Source of the DNA: Coriaria nepalensis
Taxonomy: Eukaryota > Streptophyta > Magnoliopsida > Cucurbitales > Coriariaceae
Length of the DNA stretch: 64,000 nt
Assembly: GCA_027186245.1 (NCBI GenBank)
Contig: CP114488.1
Coordinates: 3,174,501 to 3,238,500, forward strand
Direction: 5' to 3'
Position 1 is the stretch's first letter; the number at the start of each line of letters is the position of its first letter. The position numbers were made by a program, and so were the translations under genes. This document shows positions 10,905 to 23,100 of the stretch, piece by piece. A model generated the notes under the pieces. The model saw only the letters and a program-made list of their open reading frames with translations, was not told the DNA's origin and searched no databases.

Positions 10905-11694
10905 GTTATCATGAATTATGACACGGCTAATCGGAGTGAATACTCACAATATAGAAAAGGATTCCAGTAACAAAATAGGAGGATGAGAAATCTAGGTTAC
11001 TAAGAGGTGAAATATGCCTTTCCATAATTAGGGATAAAATGTGCTGAAAGAGGTTGATCCGAGTAGAGGCAGTGGCAGAGGCAGAAGCCTATAAGGCGGC
11101 GGTGGTAGCGATAGTACCGTGATATGTGGTGGAGGTTTGTAAAAATTTAATAATGGAAAATATAATTGTAGAGAAAGAAATTTGAATTTAAAAACAAAAA
11201 AAAGGGATAGAATATGATCAATTAAGGATAAGCAACAAAAAGAATGTGTTCTAGAACTTCAAAATATGAAAAAATAAATGAAATTCTTTTCCGATGACTC
11301 GTTTGGCTAACTTTATGTAACGTTCGTCCTACTAGCTGTTTAGTTTATTAAATATTTTTTTAGGAAAACATATTGCAGCTAGTAGGTGCATTCCTTTCTT
11401 GTTTTTAAAAAATTTTGTTCCTTAAAATTAATTTTACTTCTAAAACCGGTTTGAAGGATATACGTAATAATTTGAAAATACTGCAGAAGTCTTTGTCATA
11501 GAAAAGTAATCCCAAAACTTTTTAAATACTTTATTTTTTATTTGAATATACATATAAGTACATATACATAAGAAGTGTAAATTTTCAAACTCATTGCTTA
11601 CAGAGGTCGGGTTTCATATGTACAATCTCACGGACTGATAGCCTCCATTTGCCTATTCCTTAACTTACCGCCTTACCTTTGTAATTTCCTACAA

Positions 11695-12820
11695 CACAGG
11701 GTATATATCTATGAGCTAGAAGCTCGGTAAGGATAATATCTTACTCACATCACTATTATTTTTATAACTATCGTGAGTTAGTGTTTTTATGACCTATATC
11801 TAATGTGCATAAATTCTCATCATTCTACACACTTGGGCCCTCAGGATGTTACCACCGGCATGTCAACTGATATTTAATCAGGGGTCCGCTTATAACCGTT
11901 GCAACGATCCACTTATGACCTTTTCTTTAATATCATTTAGGATCTTTTCTGATCGACAAGCAATCCTTCTTTTGACCTGACAACACCTCACTTTAATATT
12001 ATGCATGCTTATGCTTTTTATTTATTTTAGCATAATATTAACTTCTAGAAATATGAACATATGCGCTTGATGTTTAAAATTTGTACTATCCTCAAACCAT
12101 CTTGCTATATTATGTTTATTCTAGTTATAATCCTTATTTCTAGCATGGCAATCATAGTATTTCACTTCTACTTAGCATGCTATAATTATAATTTTAATGC
12201 AGATATAACCAAGTCATCATGCTTAATAATTAATATTATCCTCAATTAATATAATTATAATCATATTAATAAACAAACAATATCCGAGTGTTGTAGTGAG
12301 ACTATACTTACAAAAGTTGGTTGACCAGAGATCTTGACTTTCCTCTTTCTCTCTTTCCTTCCCTTTCTTTCCTTTCTCTCCTTTTTCCTTTCCTCTCTTT
12401 TTTTCCTTTCTTTCTTTTCTTTCCTTTCCCTCTCCTTCCCTTTTCTCTTTCATTGCTTGTTGCTGGTACGTGATGTGGATGAAGCCTTTTATAGGCATAG
12501 AAAGTGATGCTTAGTCACTCTTTTAGGTTGAAATAGTGACAAGTGGAGGCCACATGTCTAGGTAATTTCTTTTTAAGGATGACTAATGATCATTTAGAAA
12601 ACGTGGCTACAGTAAAATTTATTTATTTATTTATTAGTTTTTTTCTTAATTACACTTAAGCCCTTATTAAGTTTTAAAATTATAAAAAAGTTCTTAATTA
12701 TTTCTATTGTTAAAATTAGGTATAGGTGGGAATTAAAATTTACTAATAAGCTCACTTTAAATTTATTTTCCCACTATTATACCTAGTCTAGAGATATTAG
12801 AGGATTACACTGTAATGCCC
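11695..12820 (-). mobile_element. possible degraded LTR
   Basis: On the - strand the stretch starts near TTGGGGCATTACAGTGTAATCC. It has a TATA box (CCTATAAAAGGC, about 12485-12497) followed by a long purine-rich leader (12345-12450), and runs on to GTGTTGTAGGAAATTACA. The layout resembles a plant LTR promoter and leader. I found no primer site or matching target duplication, so this is tentative. Confidence 0.3.
12345..12450. repeat. pyrimidine tract (purine-rich on - strand)
   Basis: About 100 bases of CTTTCC, CTTTT and CCTCTCC words with almost no purines. It may be a leader of the possible LTR transcript. The Lys/Glu-rich open frame across it on the - strand is a composition artefact. Confidence 0.8.
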
Positions 12821-13389
12821 CAATAACAATTTAATAAAATATAAATGTTCAGGTTTTGTATTAATTTATGTAATTTTTATTTATAATTTAAGATAATTCT
12901 AAAACTTTTGGTAAGGAATGTGCCTTAGGGTAAGTTTTGGTGTTTAGAGTTTCTAACCTTTAAGAATATATGTCTGAAAGTCAAATTATAGATGAGGAAG
13001 CTTTTAAGCATCTAGTGATATTATAATTAATATGAGACATTTTTGTATGTGTCTGAAGTAAAAATTTCACTTATGCACGTATAAAAATTTATCAATTCTT
13101 ACAATTATCCGCGTTTACATTACTGATCAATTTTTTTTAAACCATGTTAATAACAAACATAAATGAACAAAAGATAAAGGGTAACTCAAATTTTCCGGTT
13201 AGAATTTAGTGCCCATAGACTTAAAACTTGGCTAAAATTAAAACCCTAGCTGCCAACGCCCCATGCACGTTTGAGTTCTGTCGTTTAGTGGCTGCCACCA
13301 TCGTTGGTTGTCCGTTACTTACTCTGATTTCTTTTAATCTTATCTTAACCTTTTCTTCCATATGCTTCCATGTACACATAAATCTTTAG

Positions 13390-14600
13390 TATGTGGTTTT
13401 GTCGGCTTCTACATGGATTGAATCATCAAGTTTGTTTGAGACAGCCTTGCAAGCTCCTGTCGTGGAGATGAATAAGCTTGCATCCATTAATGATTCACCA
13501 GATAAGGTAAGTAGCCAAGGTTGTGTCTGTTCTTATGCCGCTTCGCTTAGGGATTCAATCGTTACTCCCTAATTGGAAGTTGAAGTTCGTACTTATGAAA
13601 AGATGGTGTACCAGCTATCTTTTTTTTTTTTTTCAGAGACTATAGCCTAAATGAAGCAATTCTTGATTAAAGTCGTGATTATCAAATTCCGTAATGCTCC
13701 ACCTTCGCTAAAGGAAATTTAAAAGTTTGTGAAACGTATTTGGAAATCTGAAGGAACTTCTGTCATGGGATTAATTGATTCTCATACCTTGTGTATCCAG
13801 TTTTCCCTAGAAAAGGATATTCTAAATGCTCAAGAAGTTGCTTTTATGTATGGTTTCATTTACATAATTCATAGATGGAACTATGCTTTCAACTCTAATC
13901 TCAATGCCTATATATCCCTAATCTGGATTGAATTGCCCAAGCGCCACTAAGTTTTTTCAATCCCTCTTTACTGAAACTGATAGCAAGCTCTATAGGAATC
14001 ATGCTAAACATTGACAGTACCATAATCACTATGACCCAGTTGAATGTGTCAAGGGTCTGTGTGGAGGCTGATTTGGCCAAGTCGCTTCCTTCTAGCATAT
14101 AGATTAGTGATGAGAATGGCTTTTCTTAGGAAATTACTTATGAGAGGTTACCCTTGCATTGCTCTCACTATAATATGCAATGGCACTCTCTCACTAACTA
14201 TAGAAGGAAACCACAGGTCGTTATTCAAACGGACAAAAAATGTCCTAATGGGATTGAGGAGGATCAAGAGCAACCCCTAGTTAAGTATAGGAATGCTAAG
14301 AAAAGGAAAAATAAAAACAAGAAGAAATAGGCTTCTTCCATTACAGATGTTAATGTTTCAGGACTGGACTAGACTGTAGAGGTTGCCTTACAAAAAGAAG
14401 GAGAAAATATGTTTGCATTGTTGCCTCAACAAGAAGTAGAGGAAGGAGAATATATTCCCAATATTGTGATGGCCGAGAAGTCCACAGATTAAGTTAAAGC
14501 AGGACATGTTACGTCCACTACACTGGTGGCTTCTTCATCTTCAGATGGGGACTTAGGCCAAAGTAACGTTTCGGTTCAGAGGGGCTATATATCATAGGAA
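13390..14600 (+). pseudogene. LINE ORF1 remnant (DUF4283-like, zinc knuckle)
   Basis: The region from about 13640 reads KRIWKSEGTSVMGLIDSH and CIQFSLEKDILNA, typical of the DUF4283 segment of plant LINE ORF1. Near 14040-14215 another frame reads VCVEADLAKSLPS, ISDENGF and HCSHYNMQWHSLTNYRRKP. The last is a CCHC knuckle with two metal-binding cysteines changed to tyrosine and glycine changed to tryptophan. A charged Lys/Asn-rich stretch follows (about 14280-14325). ORF1 proteins coat element RNA. The stops and knuckle damage show decay. Confidence 0.75.
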
Positions 14601-14689
14601 GTGGAAAACCAAGAGGTTTTGTAGCAATCACTGAAAGAAAAGTCAAAGCTAAGTCTAAAGTTGCAGTGGGTAACTCATCCCACTACTTT

Positions 14690-17600
14690 GGATTGAAACC
14701 AAGGCTTCCTTCTTGATTAATATCTGAATCAATTCTTTTTTGGAAGTATTGAAGGTCTCTCCAGGTTAAAAAAGATTTTCAGAGTTAATAGAGTTTTGTT
14801 AATTAGTTTATTGGAACCCTTTGTGGACCATTCTAATATTCTTAGCATAAATAAGAAGATTAGGCTGCAAAGGGGGACTTCTAATCAGGATTTGGGAGGT
14901 AAGATCTAGCTTATGCGGAAGGATTTTCTAAATGTCGAAATTGTGGCTTCTCATAAGCAATTAATTGCTTGTACGGTAGCTTGGCTTAGTATTAAAATTT
15001 TGGTATTGGTAGTTTATGCGAGTTGTCACCCTCTTGAAAAAATGTCTATTTGGGCAATGCTATTAGATATTATGGAGCGAAATACTCTTTCGGGTATATG
15101 GGTCAAAGACTTTAACATCGTTAGATATCTACACAAGAAACTTAGAAGGATATTTCCTTCCATTTCAACTATACATAGTTCTAAGAGTTGTATTCAAGGG
15201 GCATGTTTGATGGATCATCCTTTCACCGGTTCTCTTTATAGCACTATAATAATAGCTCTGGCTTGTGCAAGTTATTTAATAGTCATGCATACCATTTGGA
15301 TAGATAACATTCAAATCATTGTCAACTTATCTTCTAATTTTCTTTTTCCTATTAGGGCCCCATCCATATCATTTTCAATGGATATAGATGAAACACCACC
15401 TTTTTATTCCTATGGTGCAGTCGGCTTAGAGTTGTCATCATCGAAATGCATTGGTTCGGTTAGCGAACGACTTACGCAATACCCACAATCATATAAAGAT
15501 CTAGAATAAAGAAATGTTTGGTAACATATTTTCGAATTTACATACATGGAGGGATAAGTTGGATATGACTAAGGTTTATGATAGATTAGAATGGTCATTT
15601 TTGGATCCGGTCCTTTTAGAATTTGGGTTTTCGAATCACATTAGAAGTATGTTTCAAGTGTGATATGAGGGAATGCATTTTTTTTTTAGTCATGTTCTAA
15701 GGGGTTATAAAAATAGATTTGAAGGGGAACGAGGCTTATGTCAATGTGATCCTGTCAATGTGATCCACTTTCTACCTTGCATTTTATTTTGGCGAAAGAG
15801 GCGCTTAGTAGAAGTTTACATAAGGTCATTTATCATAGATAAATTATGTCTTTTCAAGAGAATAGAAGTACTCCTATAATTTATCACCTTCTTTTTGCTG
15901 ATGATACATTGATTTTATGTAATAGTGGCTTTCAAAGTATTCGAGGGTTGAAATCTGTTTTGAGTGCTTATGAGCTTGCTTCTGAAAAAAAATCAATTTG
16001 GAAAAATCCGAGTTCTACGTGCATCCAAAGTGTACTTTTCATAGGGTGATTATGATTAAAAAAACAATCATACCTCTTTTAGTAAAGGCAATTTTTCATT
16101 ATCTATTTAGGTATACCCATATTTTTCATGTATGTTGGGTGGTGGCATACGAAAATCTCACATAAAAAATATTTGGTAAAGTGAAAAAGTAGAAGGGTTC
16201 ACTTCTTTCAAGTGGTGGCAAGCTCATTCTTATCAAACACACCCTTGTCTCAATACCTCTTTTATCTTATTCCAAATTCTAGTATCTTGAAAATAATGTT
16301 AACTCAAGTTGAAAGGCTTATGGCGAATTTCTTTTGGGGTAATAATGAGGGTAGTAGGAAATGCCATTGGGTTGCTTAGGAGAAAATATTAAGGATTTGA
16401 ACAAATGAGGTTTAAGTTTACGTCGTTTATGAGACATGCAAGAGGCTTTTACATGGAAAAAGTTGTGGCACTTATTGCATGGGAAGTCTCTTTGGTGCAA
16501 GTATATAGAGGCTCGGTACTCGTTGGGTTTGCCTATTTATATATGGTTAAAGTCTCAAAATGCTTCAAAAGAATAGAGAGAAATGGTGAATCACTTCTTT
16601 CCTTTCGCACTGTAGATGGAGCATAGGCAACGACCTTTTAGCCTCTTTTTTGGTACGATGATTAGGATATTGGGATTTTGGCTGACATGGTGGAGGGGGG
16701 AGTCTTAGGATTAATTTGTATGAAGTTATTCAATCGACGATTTGGCATAATGTAGATTTAGAGGATGAGATAGTGAACCTTATTAAGAATCATTTACTGG
16801 CTCTTATGACGTAAGATGATTGCTTAGATTGGACGCCTAATAGGTCATGCAAGTTTTCAATTAAATTTTCTTAGAAAGTTTTCGTGGGTGGGGGAACACG
16901 AAACGAACTAATATCTTCGATTTGAATGATGAAATGTCCATTAAAAATTAAATTTTTTGGTTTGCATTTATTACGTAATGCCATTGCGGTTTATTCAAAT
17001 TTACAAAGAATGTGTATTGCCTTTCCATCAGCTTATTCATGTTGTCTAAATATGAAGCAGAAAGATGTTGAACATTTTATTGTAGATGGGGACGTGACTA
17101 GGGATACATGGTGATTTTTCCATGCAACATGTCATCTGGCTTGTATTCAACAACCTATAGCTCACCGACTATAGCTTTCATGGAGGACTTTTCTCTCATC
17201 CAATCAATTACACGTTATTTTGCACATGATCCCGCTACTGATCATGTAGGAAATTTGACGTAGTCACAATGATTTTATCCATAATTGGATGAAAATCACA
17301 AGTTGAGTGATTATTCACAATGTTATGTTTTGGTTAAACTCTTTAAATTTTGCGGCTACAGGCAATCATGTGAATTTTCATATGGAATCAAGAATTATGG
17401 AATAGTTGGGTTGTATTCCAAGTGCTAGAAGGCAGAGGTAGATAATTATGTGTATGTGGTATCCTCTTTCGTAAGGTTGGTTTAAGCTTAAAATTGACGG
17501 GTCTTTCAAAGCATCGTTGGGCATTTCTTCTTATGGCAGGTTGTTCGTGATTATTTGAGTAAAGTGTATAAATGTTTTCATTATCCCTTACATTACTCAA

Positions 17601-17960
17601 ATAGTTTTCAAGTTGAAGTTTTTGATCTATATTATGGGATTCAATTGGCATTGAAATTTAGTTGCATTCCCTTTCAAATAGAGATTACTCGAACTTTCTA
17701 GTTCAGGCCATTAATAACAATTGTGCAAACTGTCATTTACGAAAGTTTTGATATCATATTTAATTTGGCATAATATTCAATTTCGGAAATTAACTTTTCA
17801 TATTCGGATCATGCAATTTTATAAGAAGAGCAATAGTATAGCAAATGCATTGGCAAATGTTGAGTCTAATTCTATTTATATATTTCATTTTGAGAAATCT
17901 CTTGGGTCTTTTATTAAATTATATTTACAAAATGATAAAAGTGATATTCTAAGACTGTAA
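14690..17960 (+). pseudogene. LINE ORF2 remnant: endonuclease, RT, zf-RVT, RNase H
   Basis: The endonuclease part is the longest open piece (14913-15509), with RKDFLNVEIV, LVVYASCHPLE, KDFNIV (family GDFNIV) and CIQGACLMDHPFTGSLY. Near 15530-15600 the text goes from FGNIFSNLHTWRDKLD straight to MTKVYDRLEWSFL, so the first RT blocks are missing. The RT active site is LLFADDTLI (about 15890-15915), followed by STPIIYH context and the thumb (GGKLILIK-like, VNFFWG-like). The zf-RVT zone at 16926-17114 reads CPLKIKFFGLHLLRNAI and CCLNMKQKDVEHFIVDGDV. RNase H-like text starts at about 17485 (FKLKIDGSFKA) and ends with SIANALANVES. Multiple stops and frame changes. Confidence 0.85.
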
Positions 17961-17989
17961 ATATTTTCTTTCTTTAATAAGTTTTTTAT

Positions 17990-18036
17990 ATGAAAAAATA
18001 AATAAATAAATAAAATAAAGTAAAAAAAAAAAAAAC
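17990..18036 (+). repeat. A-rich 3' tail of the LINE
   Basis: AAATAAATAAATAAATAAAA, then AAAGT and a run of A, directly after the RNase H remnant. This is the normal LINE 3' end. Confidence 0.75.
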
Positions 18037-18404
18037 TTAGTGCCCCTCTTACCGACCTAAAAATAATAACTCAAATATTCCGATTATATAGTTTTGATGC
18101 TCACATTTACCGACGTAATTCTAATAGGCGAAAGAGCAAGAGAAAATGTTGTGGAATAGCTGACGAATCTTCCTACATTAAAAATTCAACTGAAAATTCA
18201 CATAATAAGGAGACAAAGTCAAACTTGTCAATTATGGAGTCTCGAAGCCACCACTGGCCGGGTCCACCCGTTCAATTATGGAGGAGGTTGGGTCCACTTC
18301 AGTAGGGGCCCAATAATGCAGGAAGAAAGTCCCCCTCCTGTGTGAAAAATGCACGTACACCAAAAAAAAGAAAAAGCATTGGTCGTCAATGGCGTGCAGT
18401 TGCC

Positions 18405-18500
18405 ATAAATATAAAATATAAAATATAAAATATAAAATATAAAATATAAAATATAAAATATAAAATATAAATATAAAATATAAAATATAAAATATAAATA
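18405..18500. repeat. (ATAAAAT)n microsatellite
   Basis: About 12 copies of the 7-base unit ATAAAAT with two shortened units. It lies directly before a separate (AAACTC)n array. Confidence 0.95.
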
Positions 18501-18520
18501 ATAAAAAAAGGCCACCTTGA

Positions 18521-18575
18521 ACACAAACACAAACTCAAACTCAAACTCAAACTCAAACTCAAACTCAAACTCAAA
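18521..18575. repeat. (AAACTC)n microsatellite
   Basis: About 8 copies of the hexamer AAACTC, with ACACAA variants at the left end. It is not the plant telomere repeat (AAACCCT). Confidence 0.95.
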
Positions 18576-18576
18576 A

Positions 18577-21500
18577 TAGGAGTCACATTTACTTTAATCA
18601 AAATTCAAACTCACAATTATTATTATTTTTACTTAATTTATTTATTTATTTATACCATTTTCTTTATTAAATAAAAAGATTAAAAAGCTTGGCTTTTTTT
18701 CTTTTTATTTTTTTCCTACAAATTTTAGTATTGCTTTCAATCATAATTTGTTGAATAAAATGAGTTGTGGAGACGGCAGGTTCTCCATTAAACACACTCA
18801 CCAAGTATCCTCCTGTGATGCTATTATTACTTTACTTTAATTAGATTTCGGATTGTCTTATACCTTAACAGTGAGATTTTGTCCTATTCACATTCCATTA
18901 GTTACAAGTTTGTATAAATATTTTTTTAAAAATATATAAAAAATATATATATATTTAATATCTGATTAATTATATTTAATTTGTTATAGTAATTTTTAAA
19001 ATTTTTAAAAATTATTATTTATAACAAGATAAATATTATTTTAATTTTTCTCTTTTCATTCACATTTACTTTTATTTCATTCATTTGTTTAGATAAATAA
19101 TAATATTTAATTAATATAAATAATATAATATAGAATCATATGTAAAAAATTTTAAAATTTTTTTAATTAAAATCTGTAAAATATCACATATTAACTAAAG
19201 TTAAACTAAATGTTTAAATTTAAAAATAAAAAAAATTAATAACTACTTAGTTTATAGTTTGAAAAGTCGGTGAATATCTATTTATTATTTATTTATTATT
19301 ATAAATATTAGTTAAACTTAATCACTTATTTAAATAAAAATTCAATTTATCTCACAAAATATTATAATATAGTATTCAAAATTATAAATATACATATCGT
19401 AAACTTTATTAGGATTAAAGCTTTTAATATTTTAAAAAATTGTTCGAGTGTTTAAAATTCAAGATTTTAAATTTTATGTGAGATTTTTTTTTGAAATCTT
19501 AAGATTAATATTAGATAGATAATTTCTTAATATCAACCATTCATCTAAATTGAAGTTGAAACGTCTATCGTATCTTGGGTGGATGAACTAATACGAATCC
19601 ATAAACAAAGTAAAAAGGTCTCGATGCCTCAGTCCATAGCACAATTAAGAAAAATGAGAGATCCTCTAATGTATGGCACCTACTGGATTGTGCCATACGT
19701 TAGAAGATAGGAGATATAAAACTTAGCAGAAGGTGAAGAATGATCTTGACATGCCAAAGAGAATGTGAATATAGTGGGAGGTGATCTTGCAATACCAGGA
19801 AGGATACCATCCACTAAAAGGAGAACAGGCGTCTCATAGGAGGCAAAATTGGTTTCCTAAAACCTTAATATAAAAGGGCCTAACTATCATATCGCAAATG
19901 TTAAATACTGGATCATATTCCCTTAATACTCCCAACAAAACTAAAAATACTACTTTATCATCGGAATGAGATAACCAGAAAATATTCCGATGACTTTTTC
20001 TTATTCCTTTTTCAGAGAGACATGACGGTAAGAATATATTATTGAAAAGCCAGATTTTGCACCAACTTCATCAACAAGAACGAGTAGTATGACATATAAC
20101 ATTATTCTTTTAAATGTTGACGTGTATTTTTTATAAAGTATAGTGAAAGATATGCTTCAAATTCATTACAATAATGTAATGATCAGAATTTCCAACAATA
20201 GTACTAACCTTGTTAGCATATAAAACAGACATAAGTTTGTCGTATATACCATGTTAAACATATAAAACAGACATTCGAAGGAATCCAACTCTAAGATAAC
20301 AATTGTTATTCTGATAGGATACATGATCTGTTTATGTTAATTATTTAATTGCTTATAATTCTTCACAATGGGACAGCTGGGGGAAGACTTGTATATGAAA
20401 CCAACCCACTTCCTTTCTTTCAAGTTGGTGACCTAAATTTTGATCTAGTATCAATTTTAATTAATAACACCAAATAACTGACATCATAATTTATAAGTTA
20501 ATTATTTTTTTTTTTTAATTTATATATGAGATCATCGAGCATATTGTTTTATATGATATAATTGAGTAATGAAAATTAAAAGATTGTAATATTTTAGAAG
20601 ATCGTGTGACTTGTATTTTAAATTAGATAATTAAGTATTGCTCGTTAGTCCAAGTGAAATTTTAGTTAACCGGATTTGATTGGATGTCACATAAAATGGA
20701 ACACTTGGATATAGGGCCAGAGGAGAGTATATAGTGAGGAGAAATAATGATCCTATGAAACAGGCGTATTTTGTCTATTAGAATATGAGATTTGGGTAGT
20801 TATCATAACATGAGTTTCGGGTAATTAGCTTCTCATTAAACTTGTTAATCAAATGATCATTTCTTTGAGCTTGGATCATTCCTCTTAAACGAAGTTAGCC
20901 ATAAGGCCCTTACATATTCATGAAGTTATGAGTTTCGATTAGAATTTTTCTTTTCCCCCTGGAATCTAGATTAAAAGAGTCCCAAGGAAAACCTTGAATT
21001 CTTGAGGAAAAAGGCCATAACTATAATAACTGTGTGAATTATGTACCAAACGACACCTTTTGAAAATACATCCGATGGTTTCTTCCTAGACAATAAATTC
21101 AAACTTTCATCTTTAAGTTATTGAATTTTGTACAAAAAGACAGTTGATATGTAGCAGTGTTTGTGACCACTAACCGAAAGCGCTTTTCTATTCTCGGAAC
21201 TGTTAAAATGATCAACAACATTGTTTGTTTATAATTTTATGATGAATTAATAAGTCTAATAATTTTTTTTCTTAAAAGGTTTTGTAGAAGAATACATGAT
21301 TCTTAACTTATAAATTAATAAGAGATTTTCCCCATAAGCGATATGTGACGAATTCTAACACTTCTCATCACTTGTGGATTACTCATTCTGAAAACTCAAT
21401 AAGTAACACAATGAGTGAGAAATATTTATCAATAAAGCGTTGATACATTCGCTTAAGATTTAACTCAAAATAATATTTAAAAAATCTACAATTGCAATAA

Positions 21501-22639
21501 TTTAATTCATAATTTTTCGAAGCAGTAATAAGTTTTGAATAATTCATCCTGTAAGTCCTTGTATTTGATCGTAAAAACATCTAGAAGGATCACTCTTCAC
21601 TCAATCAAAATAACGAATTTAATTTTTTCAAAGAACTATCACGTATAAGAAGACTAGCAAATTATTTACTTTTTATAGAATGATGTAATGACTTGATTAT
21701 TAAGTTATTGACTTTTTTTTTTTATGAATGTTCTTCTTCTTTTGAGTTGAATTAATTGAATTAAGAATAATATGGATGTGGGGTTTTCTAAGGTATAATC
21801 CGAAGTAGAATCCTCATTTCTACTTTGGCCACTCATATGAAACCACTTAAGCCTTTTTTTTTCCAGCTATTATAGATGTCATTAAACTTTAGTTATTTTT
21901 TCTTTCTACTTTTCCTAATTAAAAAATTATAATTATTTTTTACTCCTCTCTTCTTCCTTACAACACATTTTCCTTAGATGATATCCATTAATGGCTACTC
22001 GGTTGGACTTTCCTCTGTCTTCTTCTTTGGTTCAAAAAGATACACTCAAGAGAGAGAGGTAATAAAAACCAAGCGGTAAGAATTGACTAGGTTATGTGAA
22101 ATTCAAAAGCCAAAACCAAGAAATCAAATGAAAGAGAAAGAGGGATTGAAGATATAGACTTGATTTTTGGTCTCCTAAAGAAACTCAAATATTTTTTTGG
22201 GGTTTTGATTCTGGACGCTAGACTGATGAATCAAAGAAGAAAAATAGAAAGTAGAGGAAAGATCCAACATGCGAGCTATAAAAACTGGATCAAAGTTGAT
22301 ATTTCAATGCCAGACGAATGGAAAAATCGCAAAAATCCATGTTTGTCATTTCAGTGGGGAAGGAGTTCCACCAACTTCAAAGGTTGGAAATGCTCCGAAC
22401 TTCATGATTCAAATGCTCTACATTTTAAATTTCTTGGCGGGATTTTGATTAGCAATTTGCTAAATCAAGTTCTATAATCACTTCAATTGAAAATAAAACC
22501 TTTTAAACTGAAAATTAGGGCACCTTTGAGTTTTGCAAAGAGAGAGATGGTGATATTGCAATTTTTTCGTTTTGATTTCTTTGGACCCAAAAGAAAAAAA
22601 AAAGATACTTATGACTTTGTTGAAGCCTTTGATTAAAGT
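18577..22639. other. AT-rich gene-poor DNA
   Basis: About 4 kb with no recognisable gene. Long A/T runs are common. One hairpin (19665-19704) is listed separately. An open frame at 22160-22477 has no family I recognise. Confidence 0.55.
19665..19704. repeat. short inverted repeat (15-bp stem)
   Basis: TCTAATGTATGGCAC (19665-19679) and GTGCCATACGTTAGA (19690-19704) pair with one mismatch around a 10-base loop. No role is evident. Confidence 0.8.
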
Positions 22640-23100
22640 GGAATGGATTAAAAGTTCAAATTCAAAAATGTTTAATAAGTATAATTAAATGCATCTTACA
22701 TTGAAAAATGAAAATTTTTTTAAAGTATTTATAAGTGATTGTAAATATTAAATATTTGTAATAATAAATAAGTATTGATGTTTGATTAGGACTCGCACAC
22801 GCGTGCATGGCGTGGCACTTGGCACGAGTTACCGTTAGAGTTTAAATTCTATAAATTAAAAAACATATGACCGTTAAAATAATTTAATTATTTTAACGAA
22901 GAAGTGTGACTGTTATACTATCAAAATTTGCTTATAAATACGAGAAACTTGTAAAGAAGACAATATTATTTTTTATCTACGTTTTTTATTATAAAAAATC
23001 GAGCATATTTCATAATAAAATTTCATTATTGTTTGTAAAAGGATAAAAATATTATTTAAAAATATATATATTTATTATATATTTCTCAATAAATTTGATC
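22640..23100 (+). repeat. dispersed repeat, copy 1 (possible solo LTR)
   Basis: This shares ordered blocks with 25590-26170: TTTAAAGTATTTATAA, AATAATAAATAA, a GC-richer block with GTGCATGGCGTG, then GACTGTT or GACTGTTATA, then GATAAAAATATT and the closing TATTTC. A TATA-like CTTATAAATACGAG lies near 22930. LTR edges and duplications are not visible, so its class is open. Confidence 0.5.
22872..22898. repeat. 27-base perfect palindrome
   Basis: CGTTAAAATAATT, one central T, then AATTATTTTAACG. It lies inside dispersed repeat copy 1. The equivalent site in the second copy (about 25928-25955) is eroded. Confidence 0.8.

Larger units (their letters stand above)
13215..18036 (+). mobile_element. 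L1-type LINE retrotransposon, near full length, decayed
   Basis: The element has a 5' leader with pyrimidine-rich starts, ORF1 with a DUF4283-like segment and a zinc knuckle, and ORF2 with endonuclease, reverse transcriptase, zf-RVT and RNase H in order. It ends in an A-rich tail (17990-18036, AAATAAATAAATAAAT then A13). Many stops and indels make it inactive. The flanks ATTTAGTGCCC...GAC..AAAA (from 13204) and CTTAGTGCCC...GAC..AAAA (from 18037) may be a diverged target duplication. The element would move by target-primed reverse transcription. Confidence 0.85.

Noticed and set aside
12223..12498. Lys/Glu-rich open frame of 91 codons on the - strand
   Set aside because: It is a translation of a purine tract and has no complexity or family.
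18521..18575. Interstitial telomere-like repeat
   Set aside because: The unit is the hexamer AAACTC, not the plant telomere heptamer AAACCCT.
18405..18575. CRISPR-like array
   Set aside because: The units are contiguous microsatellites with no spacers, and the genome is a plant.
18276..18601. Two overlapping aromatic-rich open frames on the - strand
   Set aside because: They are readings of the (ATAAAAT)n and (AAACTC)n arrays.
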